This document shows positions 26,103-34,818 of a stretch of 64,000 nucleotides of DNA, piece after piece. This stretch comes from Thermocrinis minervae (lineage in GTDB: Bacteria > Aquificota > Aquificia > Aquificales > Aquificaceae): contig NZ_LT670846.1 of NCBI RefSeq assembly GCF_900142435.1, positions 1,020,750 to 1,084,749 of the forward strand, given 5' to 3'. The position numbers and the translations under genes are program-made. The notes under the pieces are model-generated. The model ran no database searches, was not told the origin of the DNA, and saw nothing but the letters and a program-made list of their open reading frames with translations. How positions within the stretch are numbered: the first letter of the stretch is position 1; the number at the start of each line of letters is the position of its first letter.

Positions 26103-27426
26103 GGGTGTATACCTACAAAAAATCTCGGAAGAATTCCAGCCCATACTTACCGAGAGGTTGTCCGAATCACTACGGATAAAACTCCTTTCAAGCGTAGAAG
26201 AAGTACTCCCTTCACTGTTTGAACACTCTAAGACTGCAAAGGGATTTGTGTTAAGCGTAGAAGGCTCAAAAGCCCAAATACTTCTTCAGAAGGGTGTTTC
26301 CTTAGAGGTTGAAAACTTAAGCGGAGTCCCTTTAAAGGAAGGACAAATCATCTACTTAGAAAGGACAGAAAGCCCAAACCTTCTAAGACTAGTGGCCGTA
26401 GAAAGCCCAGTAAACGAAGAAAAGCTCCTGGTGGATATGTTTGAAGGTAAGGATGGGTTTGAATTGAACCTAGACCTTGAATCCTTTGTAAGGAACTCTG
26501 GCCTTTTTTACGAGAATAAACTGCTTAAGTTTCTTCAGGGGAAAATCTCTATAGAAGAGCTAGCCAAAGATGCAAAGTACCTACTCCTTAAAGATATTCA
26601 AGACCAGTTTCCAGAACTTAAAGACTTTGAAGGTTACAGCTTACTTGACAAGTTAAGTACATACGTAAACCTTTTAAAAACTATACGTGAGTGGAAAGAT
26701 AGCCTAGATTACCTACTCTTAGAAAGACTATCTCATGAAGAATTTGCAAGATTGATAAAGTATCTTTCTGAAAACAAGCAAAGTACTCTGGTTACACTCA
26801 TAGAAAAACAAGATAGGGCGCGTGTTCTTTTGGAACTATATAAAGCAGTTAACGAAGATGTTAATTTTCCATACAGAGATAACTTTATCCAAGCGTTTGA
26901 AAAACTCAAAGGTTCCCTTATTTATGAAGGGCTAAAAGAAGGAGATCCTATAAAGGTTGAGAAGGGTATAGAGGAGCTTCAAAAGTTTGCTTCCATGTTA
27001 GACAAGGAACAAAAAGCGCAGGAGCTTATGCAAAAGCTTTACCTTATAAATCATCTGCAGTATACCATGGCCTTTAGGGACAGGCTATACCTTCCCGTCA
27101 GGTATAGGGATGGCAGGGGTGGTTTGATGTATTATCCATCAGACAGCTACAGAGTTTTTATACACTTGAATTATGAGGACTACTACATAAGCGCTCTGCT
27201 TGTTGCACCTAAGAGTAAGGAAGTAAAAAAGCTAAGCTTACGTTTCTTTACCGATAGTCAGGACATACACCAAAGGATAACAGAAGGTAGAACCATCCTG
27301 GAGGCATACTTGAAAGAGGAAGGTTTAGAATTAGGATCCTTTGACGTAATACTCCAGGATAAGAGGGCTACCATGGAGAGCTTTATACAAGAGATGAACG
27401 TTTCCAATTTTTACAGGGTGGTCTAA
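26083..27426 (+). CDS. FliK-like (flagellar hook-length-control-related) protein
   Basis: A 447-residue protein with low complexity in its middle part (Leu/Lys/Glu-rich helices) and a conserved C-terminal region after residue 335. I assign it to the FliK-like group from its position immediately upstream of an FhlB gene, a pairing known from ylqG-ylqH in Bacillus, rather than from a strong motif. No flagellar operon lies in the window. It overlaps the photolyase by 20 bp and the next ATG comes 1 bp after its stop codon. Confidence 0.5.
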   Translation: MEIRRVEGVYLQKISEEFQPILTERLSESLRIKLLSSVEEVLPSLFEHSKTAKGFVLSVEGSKAQILLQKGVSLEVENLSGVPLKEGQIIYLERTESPNLLRLVAVESPVNEEKLLVDMFEGKDGFELNLDLESFVRNSGLFYENKLLKFLQGKISIEELAKDAKYLLLKDIQDQFPELKDFEGYSLLDKLSTYVNLLKTIREWKDSLDYLLLERLSHEEFARLIKYLSENKQSTLVTLIEKQDRARVLLELYKAVNEDVNFPYRDNFIQAFEKLKGSLIYEGLKEGDPIKVEKGIEELQKFASMLDKEQKAQELMQKLYLINHLQYTMAFRDRLYLPVRYRDGRGGLMYYPSDSYRVFIHLNYEDYYISALLVAPKSKEVKKLSLRFFTDSQDIHQRITEGRTILEAYLKEEGLELGSFDVILQDKRATMESFIQEMNVSNFYRVV

Positions 27427-27427
27427 G

Positions 27428-27694
27428 ATGGACGAAAGGAAGAAAGCTATAGCTTTAAGGTACATACCCGGAAAGGATAATGCTCCTGTAGTAGTTGCAA
27501 AAGGTTATGGAGAGCTGGCAGAAAGGATCATAGAACTAGCAAAGGAGCACAACGTACCCGTTGTGGAGGATGTGGCTTTGGCATCGGCGTTGATTAAAGT
27601 AGACATCTACGAAGAGATACCACCACAGCTTTACAGGGCGGTGGCAAAGATACTCGTCTTTGTGGAGGCTATACGTACTTCCCGTCGCTCCTGA
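27428..27694 (+). CDS. FlhB C-terminal-domain homologue (FhlB/YlqH-like)
   Basis: An 88-residue protein equivalent to the cytoplasmic domain of FlhB/YscU. Landmarks are [20 protein letters not shown], then [13 protein letters not shown], then [11 protein letters not shown]. The autocleavage motif NPTH is replaced by the DNAP region, so the self-cleaving switch is absent. Such stand-alone homologues are widespread, but their role is poorly understood. Its 3' end overlaps the convergent queF by 26 bp. Confidence 0.85.
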   Translation: MDERKKAIALRYIPGKDNAPVVVAKGYGELAERIIELAKEHNVPVVEDVALASALIKVDIYEEIPPQLYRAVAKILVFVEAIRTSRRS

Positions 27695-28049
27695 CCCTTA
27701 TTACCGTGTGTACGTTTCCCCTTGGATTAAAGTCACCTATAACCTCAAGAAATCTAGGCTTTAGTAGCTCATAAAGGGCAGTGTATATCTCGTTAGTGGC
27801 CTGTTCATGGGATATGTACCTATTTCTGAACTTGTTAAGCCAGAGCTTTAGAGACTTTAGTTCCACTATGTACTTGTCTGGTATGTACCTTATCTTGATG
27901 GTGGCATAGTCTGGATAGCCAGACCTAGGGCACAAACACGAAAACTCAGGAAAGGTTATCTCTATCAGATAGTCCCTCTCTGGAGTAGGATTTTCCCACG
28001 GTTCCAACTGCGCCTGTTCTATGGCTAGCTCGCCGTACTTCTTTTCCAT
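27669..28049 (-). CDS. queF: NADPH-dependent 7-cyano-7-deazaguanine reductase
   Basis: A 126-residue type I (short) QueF that reduces preQ0 to preQ1 for tRNA queuosine. The catalytic cysteine is in [12 protein letters not shown], and the QueF motif ELKSLKLW is followed by [15 protein letters not shown] lies 8 nt before the ATG, suggesting a leaderless message. It is divergent from the histidine kinase gene, with only 18 bp between start codons. Confidence 0.94.
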   Translation of the reverse strand: MEKKYGELAIEQAQLEPWENPTPERDYLIEITFPEFSCLCPRSGYPDYATIKIRYIPDKYIVELKSLKLWLNKFRNRYISHEQATNEIYTALYELLKPRFLEVIGDFNPRGNVHTVIRVRSDGKYV

Positions 28050-28067
28050 AAACTTAAATTTTACTTC

Positions 28068-29039
28068 ATGCTTGATCTTCTGGAATACCTAGAAGAAGGC
28101 TACATCCTTTTAGAACACAACGGAAGGGTAGCTTACGTAAACAGATATGCCTCAAAGCTTGGAATCCTCAGAGATAATCCTATTGGCAAATTCTACTACG
28201 AGGCCATAAACAACCTCACGCTAGTATCTCTGCTCTCTGAACTTATACAAACCAAGAAAAAGTCAGAAACGGAGATAGTGCTAGGAGAAAAGACGTACAG
28301 GATTAAAGCCTTTCCTTCAGTCCAGGGGTTTTGGATAAGGATAGAAGACATAACACGCTACGTAGCTTACGAGAAGTCAAAAAGGGAGTTTGTGGCCAAC
28401 GCTTCCCACGAGCTTAGAACTCCCCTTTCCGTTATCCTTGGCATACTTGAAACCCTCTACGAGGAAGAAAACTCTCAAGAGAAGAAGGCTCTGATAGAGA
28501 AGGCCATAAGGCGGGCTAAGGCCATGCAAAACCTCGTGGAAGACTTGCTCATCTTAGCAAGGTTAGAATCAAGGGAGGAGAAGCTCATTCTAGAAAGTAT
28601 AGACCTTAGGCAGCTTGTGGAAGAGATATTTGACATGTACACAGACTTTCCAGTAAAGCTGATAAACTCAGTCCAAGAAAACTACACTTTGGTTGCCGAC
28701 AGGAAAAAGCTCTTCACACTCCTTAAAAACCTTGTAGACAACGCGGTAAAGTACAACAAGGAGGAGGGTCTAGTAGAGGTAAAGGCTTACTCTGATGGTA
28801 CGTGGCACAAGATAGAGGTAAAGGATACTGGTATAGGTATACCTAGGGTTCATCTACCCTTCATCTTTGAACGCTTTTACAGGGCTGACCCTTCACGTTC
28901 AAGAGACCTTGGTGGTACAGGCCTTGGCCTGTCCATAGTAAAACACATAGCTTTATTACATGGTGGTAAGGTAGAGGTGGAGAGCAAGGAAGGTGAAGGA
29001 AGCTTATTCAGAGTCTACTTACCCATCCTGTCAGAGTAA
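28068..29039 (+). CDS. Soluble PAS-type sensor histidine kinase (PhoR-like)
   Basis: A 323-residue kinase with no transmembrane segment. An N-terminal PAS-like sensor covers about residues 1-100. HisKA follows with the phosphorylation site H114 (SHELRTPLS), then HATPase_c with the N box [10 protein letters not shown]1 DTGIGIP and G2 GTGLGLSIV. The lack of membrane anchors suggests a cytoplasmic cue (redox, ligand or partner). No response regulator is adjacent, so the partner is unknown. Confidence 0.9.
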   Translation: MLDLLEYLEEGYILLEHNGRVAYVNRYASKLGILRDNPIGKFYYEAINNLTLVSLLSELIQTKKKSETEIVLGEKTYRIKAFPSVQGFWIRIEDITRYVAYEKSKREFVANASHELRTPLSVILGILETLYEEENSQEKKALIEKAIRRAKAMQNLVEDLLILARLESREEKLILESIDLRQLVEEIFDMYTDFPVKLINSVQENYTLVADRKKLFTLLKNLVDNAVKYNKEEGLVEVKAYSDGTWHKIEVKDTGIGIPRVHLPFIFERFYRADPSRSRDLGGTGLGLSIVKHIALLHGGKVEVESKEGEGSLFRVYLPILSE

Positions 29040-30242
29040 ATGTCCAAGCTTGTGCTTCTTAGTTTCCAGATACTTTTGGTTGAATTCGCACGGTTCTATG
29101 GTAAGTGGTACCCTCTCCACTACCTCAAGCCCATAACCTTCGAGAGCTACTATCTTCCTTGGATTGTTGGTAAGGAGCCTCATCTTCCTCACTCCCAGGT
29201 CCAAAAGTATCTGTGCACCTATACCATAATCCCGCAAGTCTGCAGGATAGCCCACCTTTTCATTAGCCTCTACAGTGTCGTACCCTTGATCCTGTAAGCT
29301 GTAAGCTTTTACCTTGTTGACTATACCTATACCTCTACCCTCGTGTCCAAGTATGTAAACCAAAACACCCTTTCCTTCTTGAGCTATCCTCTGCATAGCA
29401 GCTTCCAGCTGAGATCTACAATCACACCTCAGGGACTTGAAAACGTCTCCAGTGAGACACTCCGAGTGTACCCTGACGAGAACAGGCTCATCCTCCTTCC
29501 ATTCTCCCATAGTAAGAGCTACTTGCTCTTCACCAGTGAGCACATGCCTGTAAGCGTGTATCTTGAAAAAGCCATACCTGGTGGGTAAGTTAGCGGAGGC
29601 TTCCCTTACTACTAACCTTTCCCTTCTTAGCCTGTACTTTATAAGATCTGCTATGGTTATTATCTTCAGGTTAAATCGTTTTGCAAACTCTATAAGGTCT
29701 GGGACCCTAGCCATGGTCCCATCATCCTTCATTATTTCACATATAACGCCGGCTGGATATAGACCTGCTAACCTTGCAAGGTCCACTGCAGCTTCAGTAT
29801 GACCAGCCCTCTCCAAAACACCACCGGGTCTTGCCCTTAAGGGAAACACGTGTCCCGGTCTCACAAAATCAGAAGGCTTTGCCTCCGGACTGATTGCCAG
29901 TTTTATAGTTGTGGCTCTGTCGTAAGCCGATATGCCTGTAGTAGTCCCAAAACGTGGATGTGCGTCTATGGAGACGCAGAAATAGGTTCCCTTTGGATCC
30001 GTATTACGGTGTGTCATTGGGTGAAGGTCAAGCTCTTCACATCTTTCTGGTGTCAGAGCAAGGCAGACAAGACCCCTTCCGTACTTGGTCATGAAGTTGA
30101 TGGCTTCCGGAGTTACCTTTTCGGCAGCCATTACAAGATCACCCTCGTTTTCCCTGTCTGGATCGTCTACTACTATCACCATCTTCCCTTCTCTTATATC
30201 CTCCAAGGCCTCCTCTATGGTGTTGAACCTTATCTCTTCCAT
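29031..30242 (-). CDS. ribBA: Bifunctional DHBP synthase / GTP cyclohydrolase II
   Basis: A 403-residue riboflavin-pathway enzyme. The N-terminal RibB domain has [12 protein letters not shown] (acidic loop) and RPGHVFPL. The C-terminal RibA domain has zinc-ligand cysteines in [17 protein letters not shown] and the catalytic GRGIG region. Both sites look complete. Only 42 bp separate its start from the divergent PpiC-like gene, so there is no room for an FMN riboswitch. It overlaps the kinase gene 3' to 3' by 9 bp. Confidence 0.97.
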   Translation of the reverse strand: MEEIRFNTIEEALEDIREGKMVIVVDDPDRENEGDLVMAAEKVTPEAINFMTKYGRGLVCLALTPERCEELDLHPMTHRNTDPKGTYFCVSIDAHPRFGTTTGISAYDRATTIKLAISPEAKPSDFVRPGHVFPLRARPGGVLERAGHTEAAVDLARLAGLYPAGVICEIMKDDGTMARVPDLIEFAKRFNLKIITIADLIKYRLRRERLVVREASANLPTRYGFFKIHAYRHVLTGEEQVALTMGEWKEDEPVLVRVHSECLTGDVFKSLRCDCRSQLEAAMQRIAQEGKGVLVYILGHEGRGIGIVNKVKAYSLQDQGYDTVEANEKVGYPADLRDYGIGAQILLDLGVRKMRLLTNNPRKIVALEGYGLEVVERVPLTIEPCEFNQKYLETKKHKLGHLL

Positions 30243-30270
30243 AGTGGTTAAATATAGACCAACTGTTGGG

Positions 30271-30276
30271 TATAAT
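30271..30276 (+). promoter_or_regulatory. -10 element before the PpiC/SurA-like gene pair
   Basis: A TATAAT 8 nt before the ATG at 30285 (5 nt before an adjacent in-frame GTG). A transcript would start essentially at the start codon. The -35 region is weak. Confidence 0.45.
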
Positions 30277-30284
30277 AAAGGGTG

Positions 30285-31109
30285 ATGTTATGGTTTTTCT
30301 TACAGCTTTTGATGTTTGTATCTTTAGTTCATGCTAGCATAGTAGCAAAGGTAGGAAATCAGGTGATAACTTCAGAAGAACTATCAGAGGCTTTCAGAGC
30401 TTACTGGAGAGAAATACTACACTTGCCCATAGCCAGAGCGACTAAACAGGATATGAAAGACTTTTTGATGGAATACATAAGGGCTAAAATAGTGCAAAGA
30501 GAAGCTCAGAATATGGGCATAAGTGTTTCCAACAGTGAACTTGAGGAATACATTCGTAAGAATATAGGCAGTGAAAGGCTAAGTCCAGTTGTGAAGAATC
30601 TAGTAAAGGTAGAGATCTTAGTAAACAAGATAGTGGATAGGATTTCCAAAAACCTGAACGTTACAGAAAACCAAATAGTAGCTTACTATTATTTGAACCT
30701 TAGAGACTTTAAACTACCAGCACAGGTGCTGTTAAAGAGGTACACAACGCAGGACCTTGACACTGCAAACGAGCTCTACTACAGGCTAAGCCATTCCATG
30801 GAAGCGAACCTACCAGGGGTAAAGGAAGGTCCACCCATGTGGTACTCCATACAAGCACTGCCCGAGATAGTCAAAAGACAGCTCTACCCTTATCAGAAAG
30901 GTTCCGTCTCTAAACCCATAGACGTGGAAGGCTCTTACCTTATACTTAAGATAGTGGATGTTAGAGGAGCAGGCATCCTTCCACTAGAGGCAGCAAAGCC
31001 TATAGTCAGGGAAAGGCTCTTGAAGGAAAGAAGACAGGAGGTCTTTAGACAATGGTTTTCAGAGGTGTTAAAGAAGTATCCCTTGGAGTTTTACTCTGGC
31101 TCCTTCTGA
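30285..31109 (+). CDS. Exported peptidyl-prolyl isomerase-like protein (SurA/PpiC type)
   Basis: About 274 residues with an N-terminal signal peptide ([15 protein letters not shown]). A SurA N-terminal chaperone motif follows ([14 protein letters not shown]), and a divergent parvulin-like region lies at about residues 145-230. Such proteins assist folding of outer-membrane proteins in the periplasm. GTG at 30282 is an alternative start one codon upstream. Its 3' end overlaps the next gene, a second SurA-like protein, by 58 bp. Confidence 0.78.
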   Translation: MLWFFLQLLMFVSLVHASIVAKVGNQVITSEELSEAFRAYWREILHLPIARATKQDMKDFLMEYIRAKIVQREAQNMGISVSNSELEEYIRKNIGSERLSPVVKNLVKVEILVNKIVDRISKNLNVTENQIVAYYYLNLRDFKLPAQVLLKRYTTQDLDTANELYYRLSHSMEANLPGVKEGPPMWYSIQALPEIVKRQLYPYQKGSVSKPIDVEGSYLILKIVDVRGAGILPLEAAKPIVRERLLKERRQEVFRQWFSEVLKKYPLEFYSGSF

Positions 31110-31915
31110 TTGGTTTTTCTCTTCCGGCCGTTCTTGTAGACAAGGTTGTGGCGTCGGTCAACGGACAACCTATAACAGAAAAGGATCTAAAGTTAGGCGC
31201 TCTATTCTACAACACTAATGATAGGAAAGAGATACTAAACAGGCTTATAGACACCTATCTCTTATACCAGTACATGGCTTCAAAAGGTTTTTCCGTACCT
31301 GAAAGTTACCTTGAGGAAGCTATGAAGAATATGGCCAAGAGTAACAACATGGATGTTGAAACGTTAGCAAAAGAACTATCCAAGGATGGTTTCACACTTA
31401 AGGAACTTGCAGACTTTCTAGGGAAGCAGATACTGGCTACTGCAGCCTTCAGGGAGTACCTGATGAACCAGATAAAGGTCTCAGACGTAGACCTTGAGCT
31501 AGAGAGGCTAAAGAAGGGTAAGGTTAAGGTACTACGCAGGATAGAGCTTTTAGTTGTAGACAAGAAAGATAGGGAGAAACTCCTTAAGTCCATGGAAAAG
31601 ACTGTTGATCTAGAATCCCTCGCCAAGGAATTGGGAGTAAAACCAGAAGTCATTGACGTACAGAAGGGAGACCTCGTTGAGCCCCTTGATAGAGAAGTTT
31701 GGAAGGCTTCAGTAGGCAGTATGGTGGTCGCAGAAGATGCCCAAAACGTGTACATAGCAAAAGTACTCCAGCAGAAGGAAGTGTACGACACAGCGGATGA
31801 CCAGACGCTAAAACAGGAGATACTTCAAAGGAAGCTATCACAAGAGCAGGAAAACATCCTCAGAGATTTAAAGAAGAAGAGTATAATCAAAATAGTTGAT
31901 CCAGGACTTTCATAA
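31052..31915 (+). CDS. Second exported SurA N-terminal-domain chaperone
   Basis: A 287-residue protein with a hydrophobic export signal (residues about 10-27), then VVASVNGQPITEKDL, the SurA_N opening. The middle is helical and no clear parvulin core is seen. The 58-bp overlap with the preceding gene is unusually long; an internal start at a later codon is possible but would remove the signal peptide, so I keep this start. It forms a two-gene periplasmic chaperone unit with its neighbour. Confidence 0.75.
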   Translation: MVFRGVKEVSLGVLLWLLLIGFSLPAVLVDKVVASVNGQPITEKDLKLGALFYNTNDRKEILNRLIDTYLLYQYMASKGFSVPESYLEEAMKNMAKSNNMDVETLAKELSKDGFTLKELADFLGKQILATAAFREYLMNQIKVSDVDLELERLKKGKVKVLRRIELLVVDKKDREKLLKSMEKTVDLESLAKELGVKPEVIDVQKGDLVEPLDREVWKASVGSMVVAEDAQNVYIAKVLQQKEVYDTADDQTLKQEILQRKLSQEQENILRDLKKKSIIKIVDPGLS

Positions 31916-32675
31916 GATCTGTGAGACTGTCAAAGGTATAATCAGGTGTGAAGTTTGCCTTTTCTAGCTCATCCCTTGAGTACTTACCAGTAGTCAAGAA
32001 GACAGTTTTGAGCCCCAAGCTTTTTGCTCCCATGAGATCTGTGTAAACGTCATCACTTATTAGCCACACCTCTTCGGGCTTTGTACCCCCCAAGGCAAGG
32101 TCTATAAACTCTTTGGAAGGCTTGCCTAGGTTTGGAATAGCTTCCTTGTAGTTACATGCATGTGCCAACATCTGAGCTACAGAACCAGACCCTGGGAAGT
32201 AAAGGCCATCGTCATCCTTTACTATCCTACTCTGGTTTACAGGGACTAGTTTTGCTCCAGATAGAAAGATGGCAGATGTGGCCATCTTTATCTTCCTAAA
32301 GTCTATTTCCCTATCCTGAGCTATTACCACAGCATCCACCTTGTAGTCATCCAGCACCTCAAAACCCACCTCAGATAGATAGTCCCTAACCTGCTTAGAG
32401 CCCATCAGAAAGATCCTTTTAGCTCCTAGCTTTCTTAAATGTTCGGGAAGAACAGCTATGGGAGAGAGAAACTCCTCGTAGGATATGTCCAGACCCTTGT
32501 TCTTCAGTTCGTCCACCAAAGCTCTTGGAGAGCGTGTGGAGTTGTTGGAGAGTATCCTAAAGGGTAAACCTTTTTTTCTTAAAAAGTTTAGAAAATCTGG
32601 AGCATCCTCAAAGGGATTTAGCTTTTTATCCTTTACTAAAACGCCGTCTAGGTCAACAAGCAGAAACACCCTCAT
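31887..32675 (-). CDS. HAD-superfamily phosphatase, NagD/AraL subfamily (IIA)
   Basis: A 262-residue hydrolase with motif I DLDGVLV near residue 8, motif II LSNNSTRSP, and a C-terminal DD pair in LISDDVYTDLMGA. The subfamily dephosphorylates small phosphorylated metabolites. It overlaps minE by 4 bp at its start, so it is the distal gene of the minCDE operon, and it is convergent with the SurA-like gene (29-bp overlap). Confidence 0.88.
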   Translation of the reverse strand: MRVFLLVDLDGVLVKDKKLNPFEDAPDFLNFLRKKGLPFRILSNNSTRSPRALVDELKNKGLDISYEEFLSPIAVLPEHLRKLGAKRIFLMGSKQVRDYLSEVGFEVLDDYKVDAVVIAQDREIDFRKIKMATSAIFLSGAKLVPVNQSRIVKDDDGLYFPGSGSVAQMLAHACNYKEAIPNLGKPSKEFIDLALGGTKPEEVWLISDDVYTDLMGAKSLGLKTVFLTTGKYSRDELEKANFTPDYTFDSLTDLMKVLDQLF

Positions 32676-32908
32676 TCTTTAAAGGGTATGCCTATCCAAA
32701 GCTCTTCAAATCCGCCCTCTCCTTTCTTTATCTCTACTTCTATACCTTGGCTGTTAAACTGTGGGTACTTGGAGAATAAGTGTATAAGGTCGTTCTTTAT
32801 GAGCTCGGCGAAGTTGGGAGGCAGACCCTTCCTCTCGTAGGCTAGGACCATGGTAAGCCTCTTCTTGGCTACATCTTTGCTATTCCTGTTTCTGAAAAAA
32901 CCAAACAC
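32672..32908 (-). CDS. minE: Cell division topological specificity factor MinE
   Basis: A 78-residue MinE: an N-terminal membrane-targeting/anti-MinCD helix (MFGFFRN, then AKKRLTMVL) and a C-terminal dimerization domain. It stimulates MinD ATPase and restricts MinCD to the poles. It lies 3 bp after minD and overlaps the phosphatase gene. Confidence 0.93.
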   Translation of the reverse strand: MFGFFRNRNSKDVAKKRLTMVLAYERKGLPPNFAELIKNDLIHLFSKYPQFNSQGIEVEIKKGEGGFEELWIGIPFKE

Positions 32909-32911
32909 GGA

Positions 32912-33700
32912 CTACCTCCCAAGCAACCTATCTAGAAGACCTTTCTTTTGACCATAGTAAACCATAGGCACATCTTCGCCGAGGAGTCTTTTCGCCATGT
33001 CCATCAAAGCCTTCGAGACATCATAGCTCTCTTGTAAAACTATAGGCTCTCCTCTGTTGGTGAAGTCAACAAGCTTGGGTTCCTCTGGAAGTACACCTAT
33101 AGGCTCTACCTTAAGAATGTCAACTATATCTTCCACGCTCAGCATCTGACCCTTTTTTACAGCATCCCATCTTACACGGTTTATGACAAGATAACACTCT
33201 TTCTTTTCCATGTTTTCAAGAAGGCCTATTACTCTGTCTGCATCTCTCACGGAAGACACCTCTGGGTTTACCACTACCAAGGCCACATCTGCAGGACTTG
33301 CAGCTATCTGGAAGCCGAGCTCTATACCAGCCGGTGAGTCTATGAACACGTAGTCAAATTCTCCCTTCTGTTTTATGTCTTCCACCATGCTTATCCATTT
33401 ATCTCTGTCTACAGCGTCCTTGTTTTTCGTCTGGTTTGCCGGAAGGAGCCAGAGGGAAAGACCTCTTTTATCCCTTACAAGGGCCTTTTTAAGCTCTGTT
33501 CTTCCCTCCAACACATCCAAAACGTCAAATACTATACGGTTTTCAAGACCCAAGATCATGTCAAGGTTTCTAAGACCTATGTCTGCATCTATGGCTAGGA
33601 CTTTCTTCCCCAGTTTTGCAAGAGCAATGCCTAAGTTCGCGGTTACAGTTGTTTTCCCTACACCACCTTTCCCCGAAGTTACGACTACTACCCTTGTCAT
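32912..33700 (-). CDS. minD: Septum-site-determining ATPase MinD
   Basis: A 262-residue deviant Walker-A ATPase (SGKGGVGKTT at the N-terminus, then DADIGLRNLD). A C-terminal amphipathic membrane-targeting sequence (KKGLLDRLLGR) is present. It recruits MinC to the membrane and oscillates with MinE. The gene lies 2 bp after minC. Confidence 0.96.
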   Translation of the reverse strand: MTRVVVVTSGKGGVGKTTVTANLGIALAKLGKKVLAIDADIGLRNLDMILGLENRIVFDVLDVLEGRTELKKALVRDKRGLSLWLLPANQTKNKDAVDRDKWISMVEDIKQKGEFDYVFIDSPAGIELGFQIAASPADVALVVVNPEVSSVRDADRVIGLLENMEKKECYLVINRVRWDAVKKGQMLSVEDIVDILKVEPIGVLPEEPKLVDFTNRGEPIVLQESYDVSKALMDMAKRLLGEDVPMVYYGQKKGLLDRLLGR

Positions 33701-33702
33701 CG

Positions 33703-34266
33703 TTAAACCCTCTCTAAGACTATGATACCATCCTCCACTCTTGCCATTTCTGGATAGCCAGGAGATTGTCTTTCTTCATCCCCTACTATGGCCACCTTCC
33801 TACCAATCCTTAAGCTCTGGGGCTCCATGCGTGTAGCAACTATCACAGCACTCTCGTCCCCGAGGGCTCCAGCAAAAGCTATGCCACTTAACCTACCTAT
33901 GACTATTATGTTACCCGTAGCCACCACCTCAGCATCCCTGTTTACATCACCCAGAATAAGTACATCTCCGTTGTGCTCTACCCTCTGCCCCGACCTTATA
34001 TGTCTGTGTACGATAAGGAGCCTACCGGCTGAATCCCTCTCTTTTAGCTCTTTTATGCTCCTTACCTTTTTACTCTGCAGCCTTTCTTCTACCCTTCTTT
34101 TGAGCTCTGGGTCTAGACCTTCTTCATCCTCTATGAGGAAGTAGCTCCCTTCAAAGAGCTTAGAACTTAGGATCCTTTCTATCTCTTTTTCCAGCTGCTG
34201 TTTGTCACTTTGACTCTTTATTCTTACTACGACAACCGGAAGGGTTAGGCCTTTTATCTCTATCAT
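33703..34266 (-). CDS. minC: Septum-site-determining protein MinC
   Basis: A 187-residue FtsZ-assembly inhibitor. The N-terminal domain runs to about residue 85, and the C-terminal beta-helix has typical repeats (SGQRVEHNGDVLILGDV and GNIIVIGRLSGIAFAG). ATG at 34266 is preferred; a longer reading from 34308 would begin inside the tRNA-Asn gene. The start lies only 15 nt after the tRNA 3' end. Confidence 0.92.
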   Translation of the reverse strand: MIEIKGLTLPVVVVRIKSQSDKQQLEKEIERILSSKLFEGSYFLIEDEEGLDPELKRRVEERLQSKKVRSIKELKERDSAGRLLIVHRHIRSGQRVEHNGDVLILGDVNRDAEVVATGNIIVIGRLSGIAFAGALGDESAVIVATRMEPQSLRIGRKVAIVGDEERQSPGYPEMARVEDGIIVLERV

Positions 34267-34281
34267 CTTTCTCTTTTCAAG

Positions 34282-34354
34282 CTCCGGGGGAGGGACTCGA
34301 ACCCCCAACCTGGTGGTTAACAGCCACCCGCTCTGCCCGTTGAGCTACCCCGGA
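34282..34354 (-). tRNA. tRNA-Asn (anticodon GTT)
   Basis: A full cloverleaf reads on the minus strand. The 7-bp acceptor stem is TCCGGGG/CCCCGGA, the D arm is GCTC...GAGC, and the anticodon stem GGTGG/CCACC encloses CTGTTAA. The T arm contains TTCGAGT, and the discriminator is G. CCA is not encoded. It lies directly ahead of minC. Confidence 0.96.
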
Positions 34355-34364
34355 TGGTATTTAT

Positions 34365-34370
34365 ATTATA
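34365..34370 (-). promoter_or_regulatory. Extended -10 promoter for tRNA-Asn (and probably minCDE)
   Basis: On the minus strand TGGTATAAT is an extended -10 ending 10 bp before the tRNA 5' end. TTGTAA lies upstream at a short 15-bp spacing. No separate promoter is visible in the 15-nt tRNA-minC gap. Confidence 0.6.
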
Positions 34371-34377
34371 CCATACC

Positions 34378-34818
34378 TCAAGGCTTTACAACCGCCAGGT
34401 ACACTACAAGCAAGAAGCCAACTATAAGTGGTATGGCCACGATGTAATTAAAAAGATCATAACGTTCGTAAGCCTTCATCTTATCCACACTCCTCGGTAT
34501 GTAAAAGTTCACAAAGTAGAAGTTTATCACCTCAAGAGGAAGAAAGAGGCAAAAGACTATGGGAAGCTTTAGGTTTAGCCAGCGCACGTCAAAGTGGTAG
34601 CCCATAAGGTGAAGCATGTAAAGCCCCATGCATACGGCCAGAAGAAAGCCCGCTATTTCTATGTTTGTCATCCACCTGTAGAAGCTTCTAAGAAGATGTT
34701 GGTTGCAGCCAGTGCTCTTACGCATAGAGTAGAGCATAAAGAGGCCCAGTGAAGAAGAGGCGGAGGTCCAGATAAAGACACCCAGCAGGTGTAAGTATTT
34801 GGCCGTCAGGTAACTCAT
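34378..34818 (-). CDS. Small integral membrane protein (DUF2269-like)
   Basis: A 146-residue protein with four hydrophobic helices. The opening KYLHLLGVFIW and a central GFLLAVCMGLYML segment resemble DUF2269/YozB-type predicted membrane proteins. The function is unknown. It overlaps the AEC transporter gene by 4 bp. Confidence 0.65.
   Translation of the reverse strand: MSYLTAKYLHLLGVFIWTSASSSLGLFMLYSMRKSTGCNQHLLRSFYRWMTNIEIAGFLLAVCMGLYMLHLMGYHFDVRWLNLKLPIVFCLFLPLEVINFYFVNFYIPRSVDKMKAYERYDLFNYIVAIPLIVGFLLVVYLAVVKP

Noticed and set aside
30243-30284. FMN riboswitch upstream of ribBA
   Set aside because: Only 42 bp separate the divergent start codons, too little for the aptamer.
34267-34308. 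Longer MinC starting at 34308
   Set aside because: This start lies inside the tRNA-Asn gene; the ATG at 34266 gives the normal MinC N-terminus.
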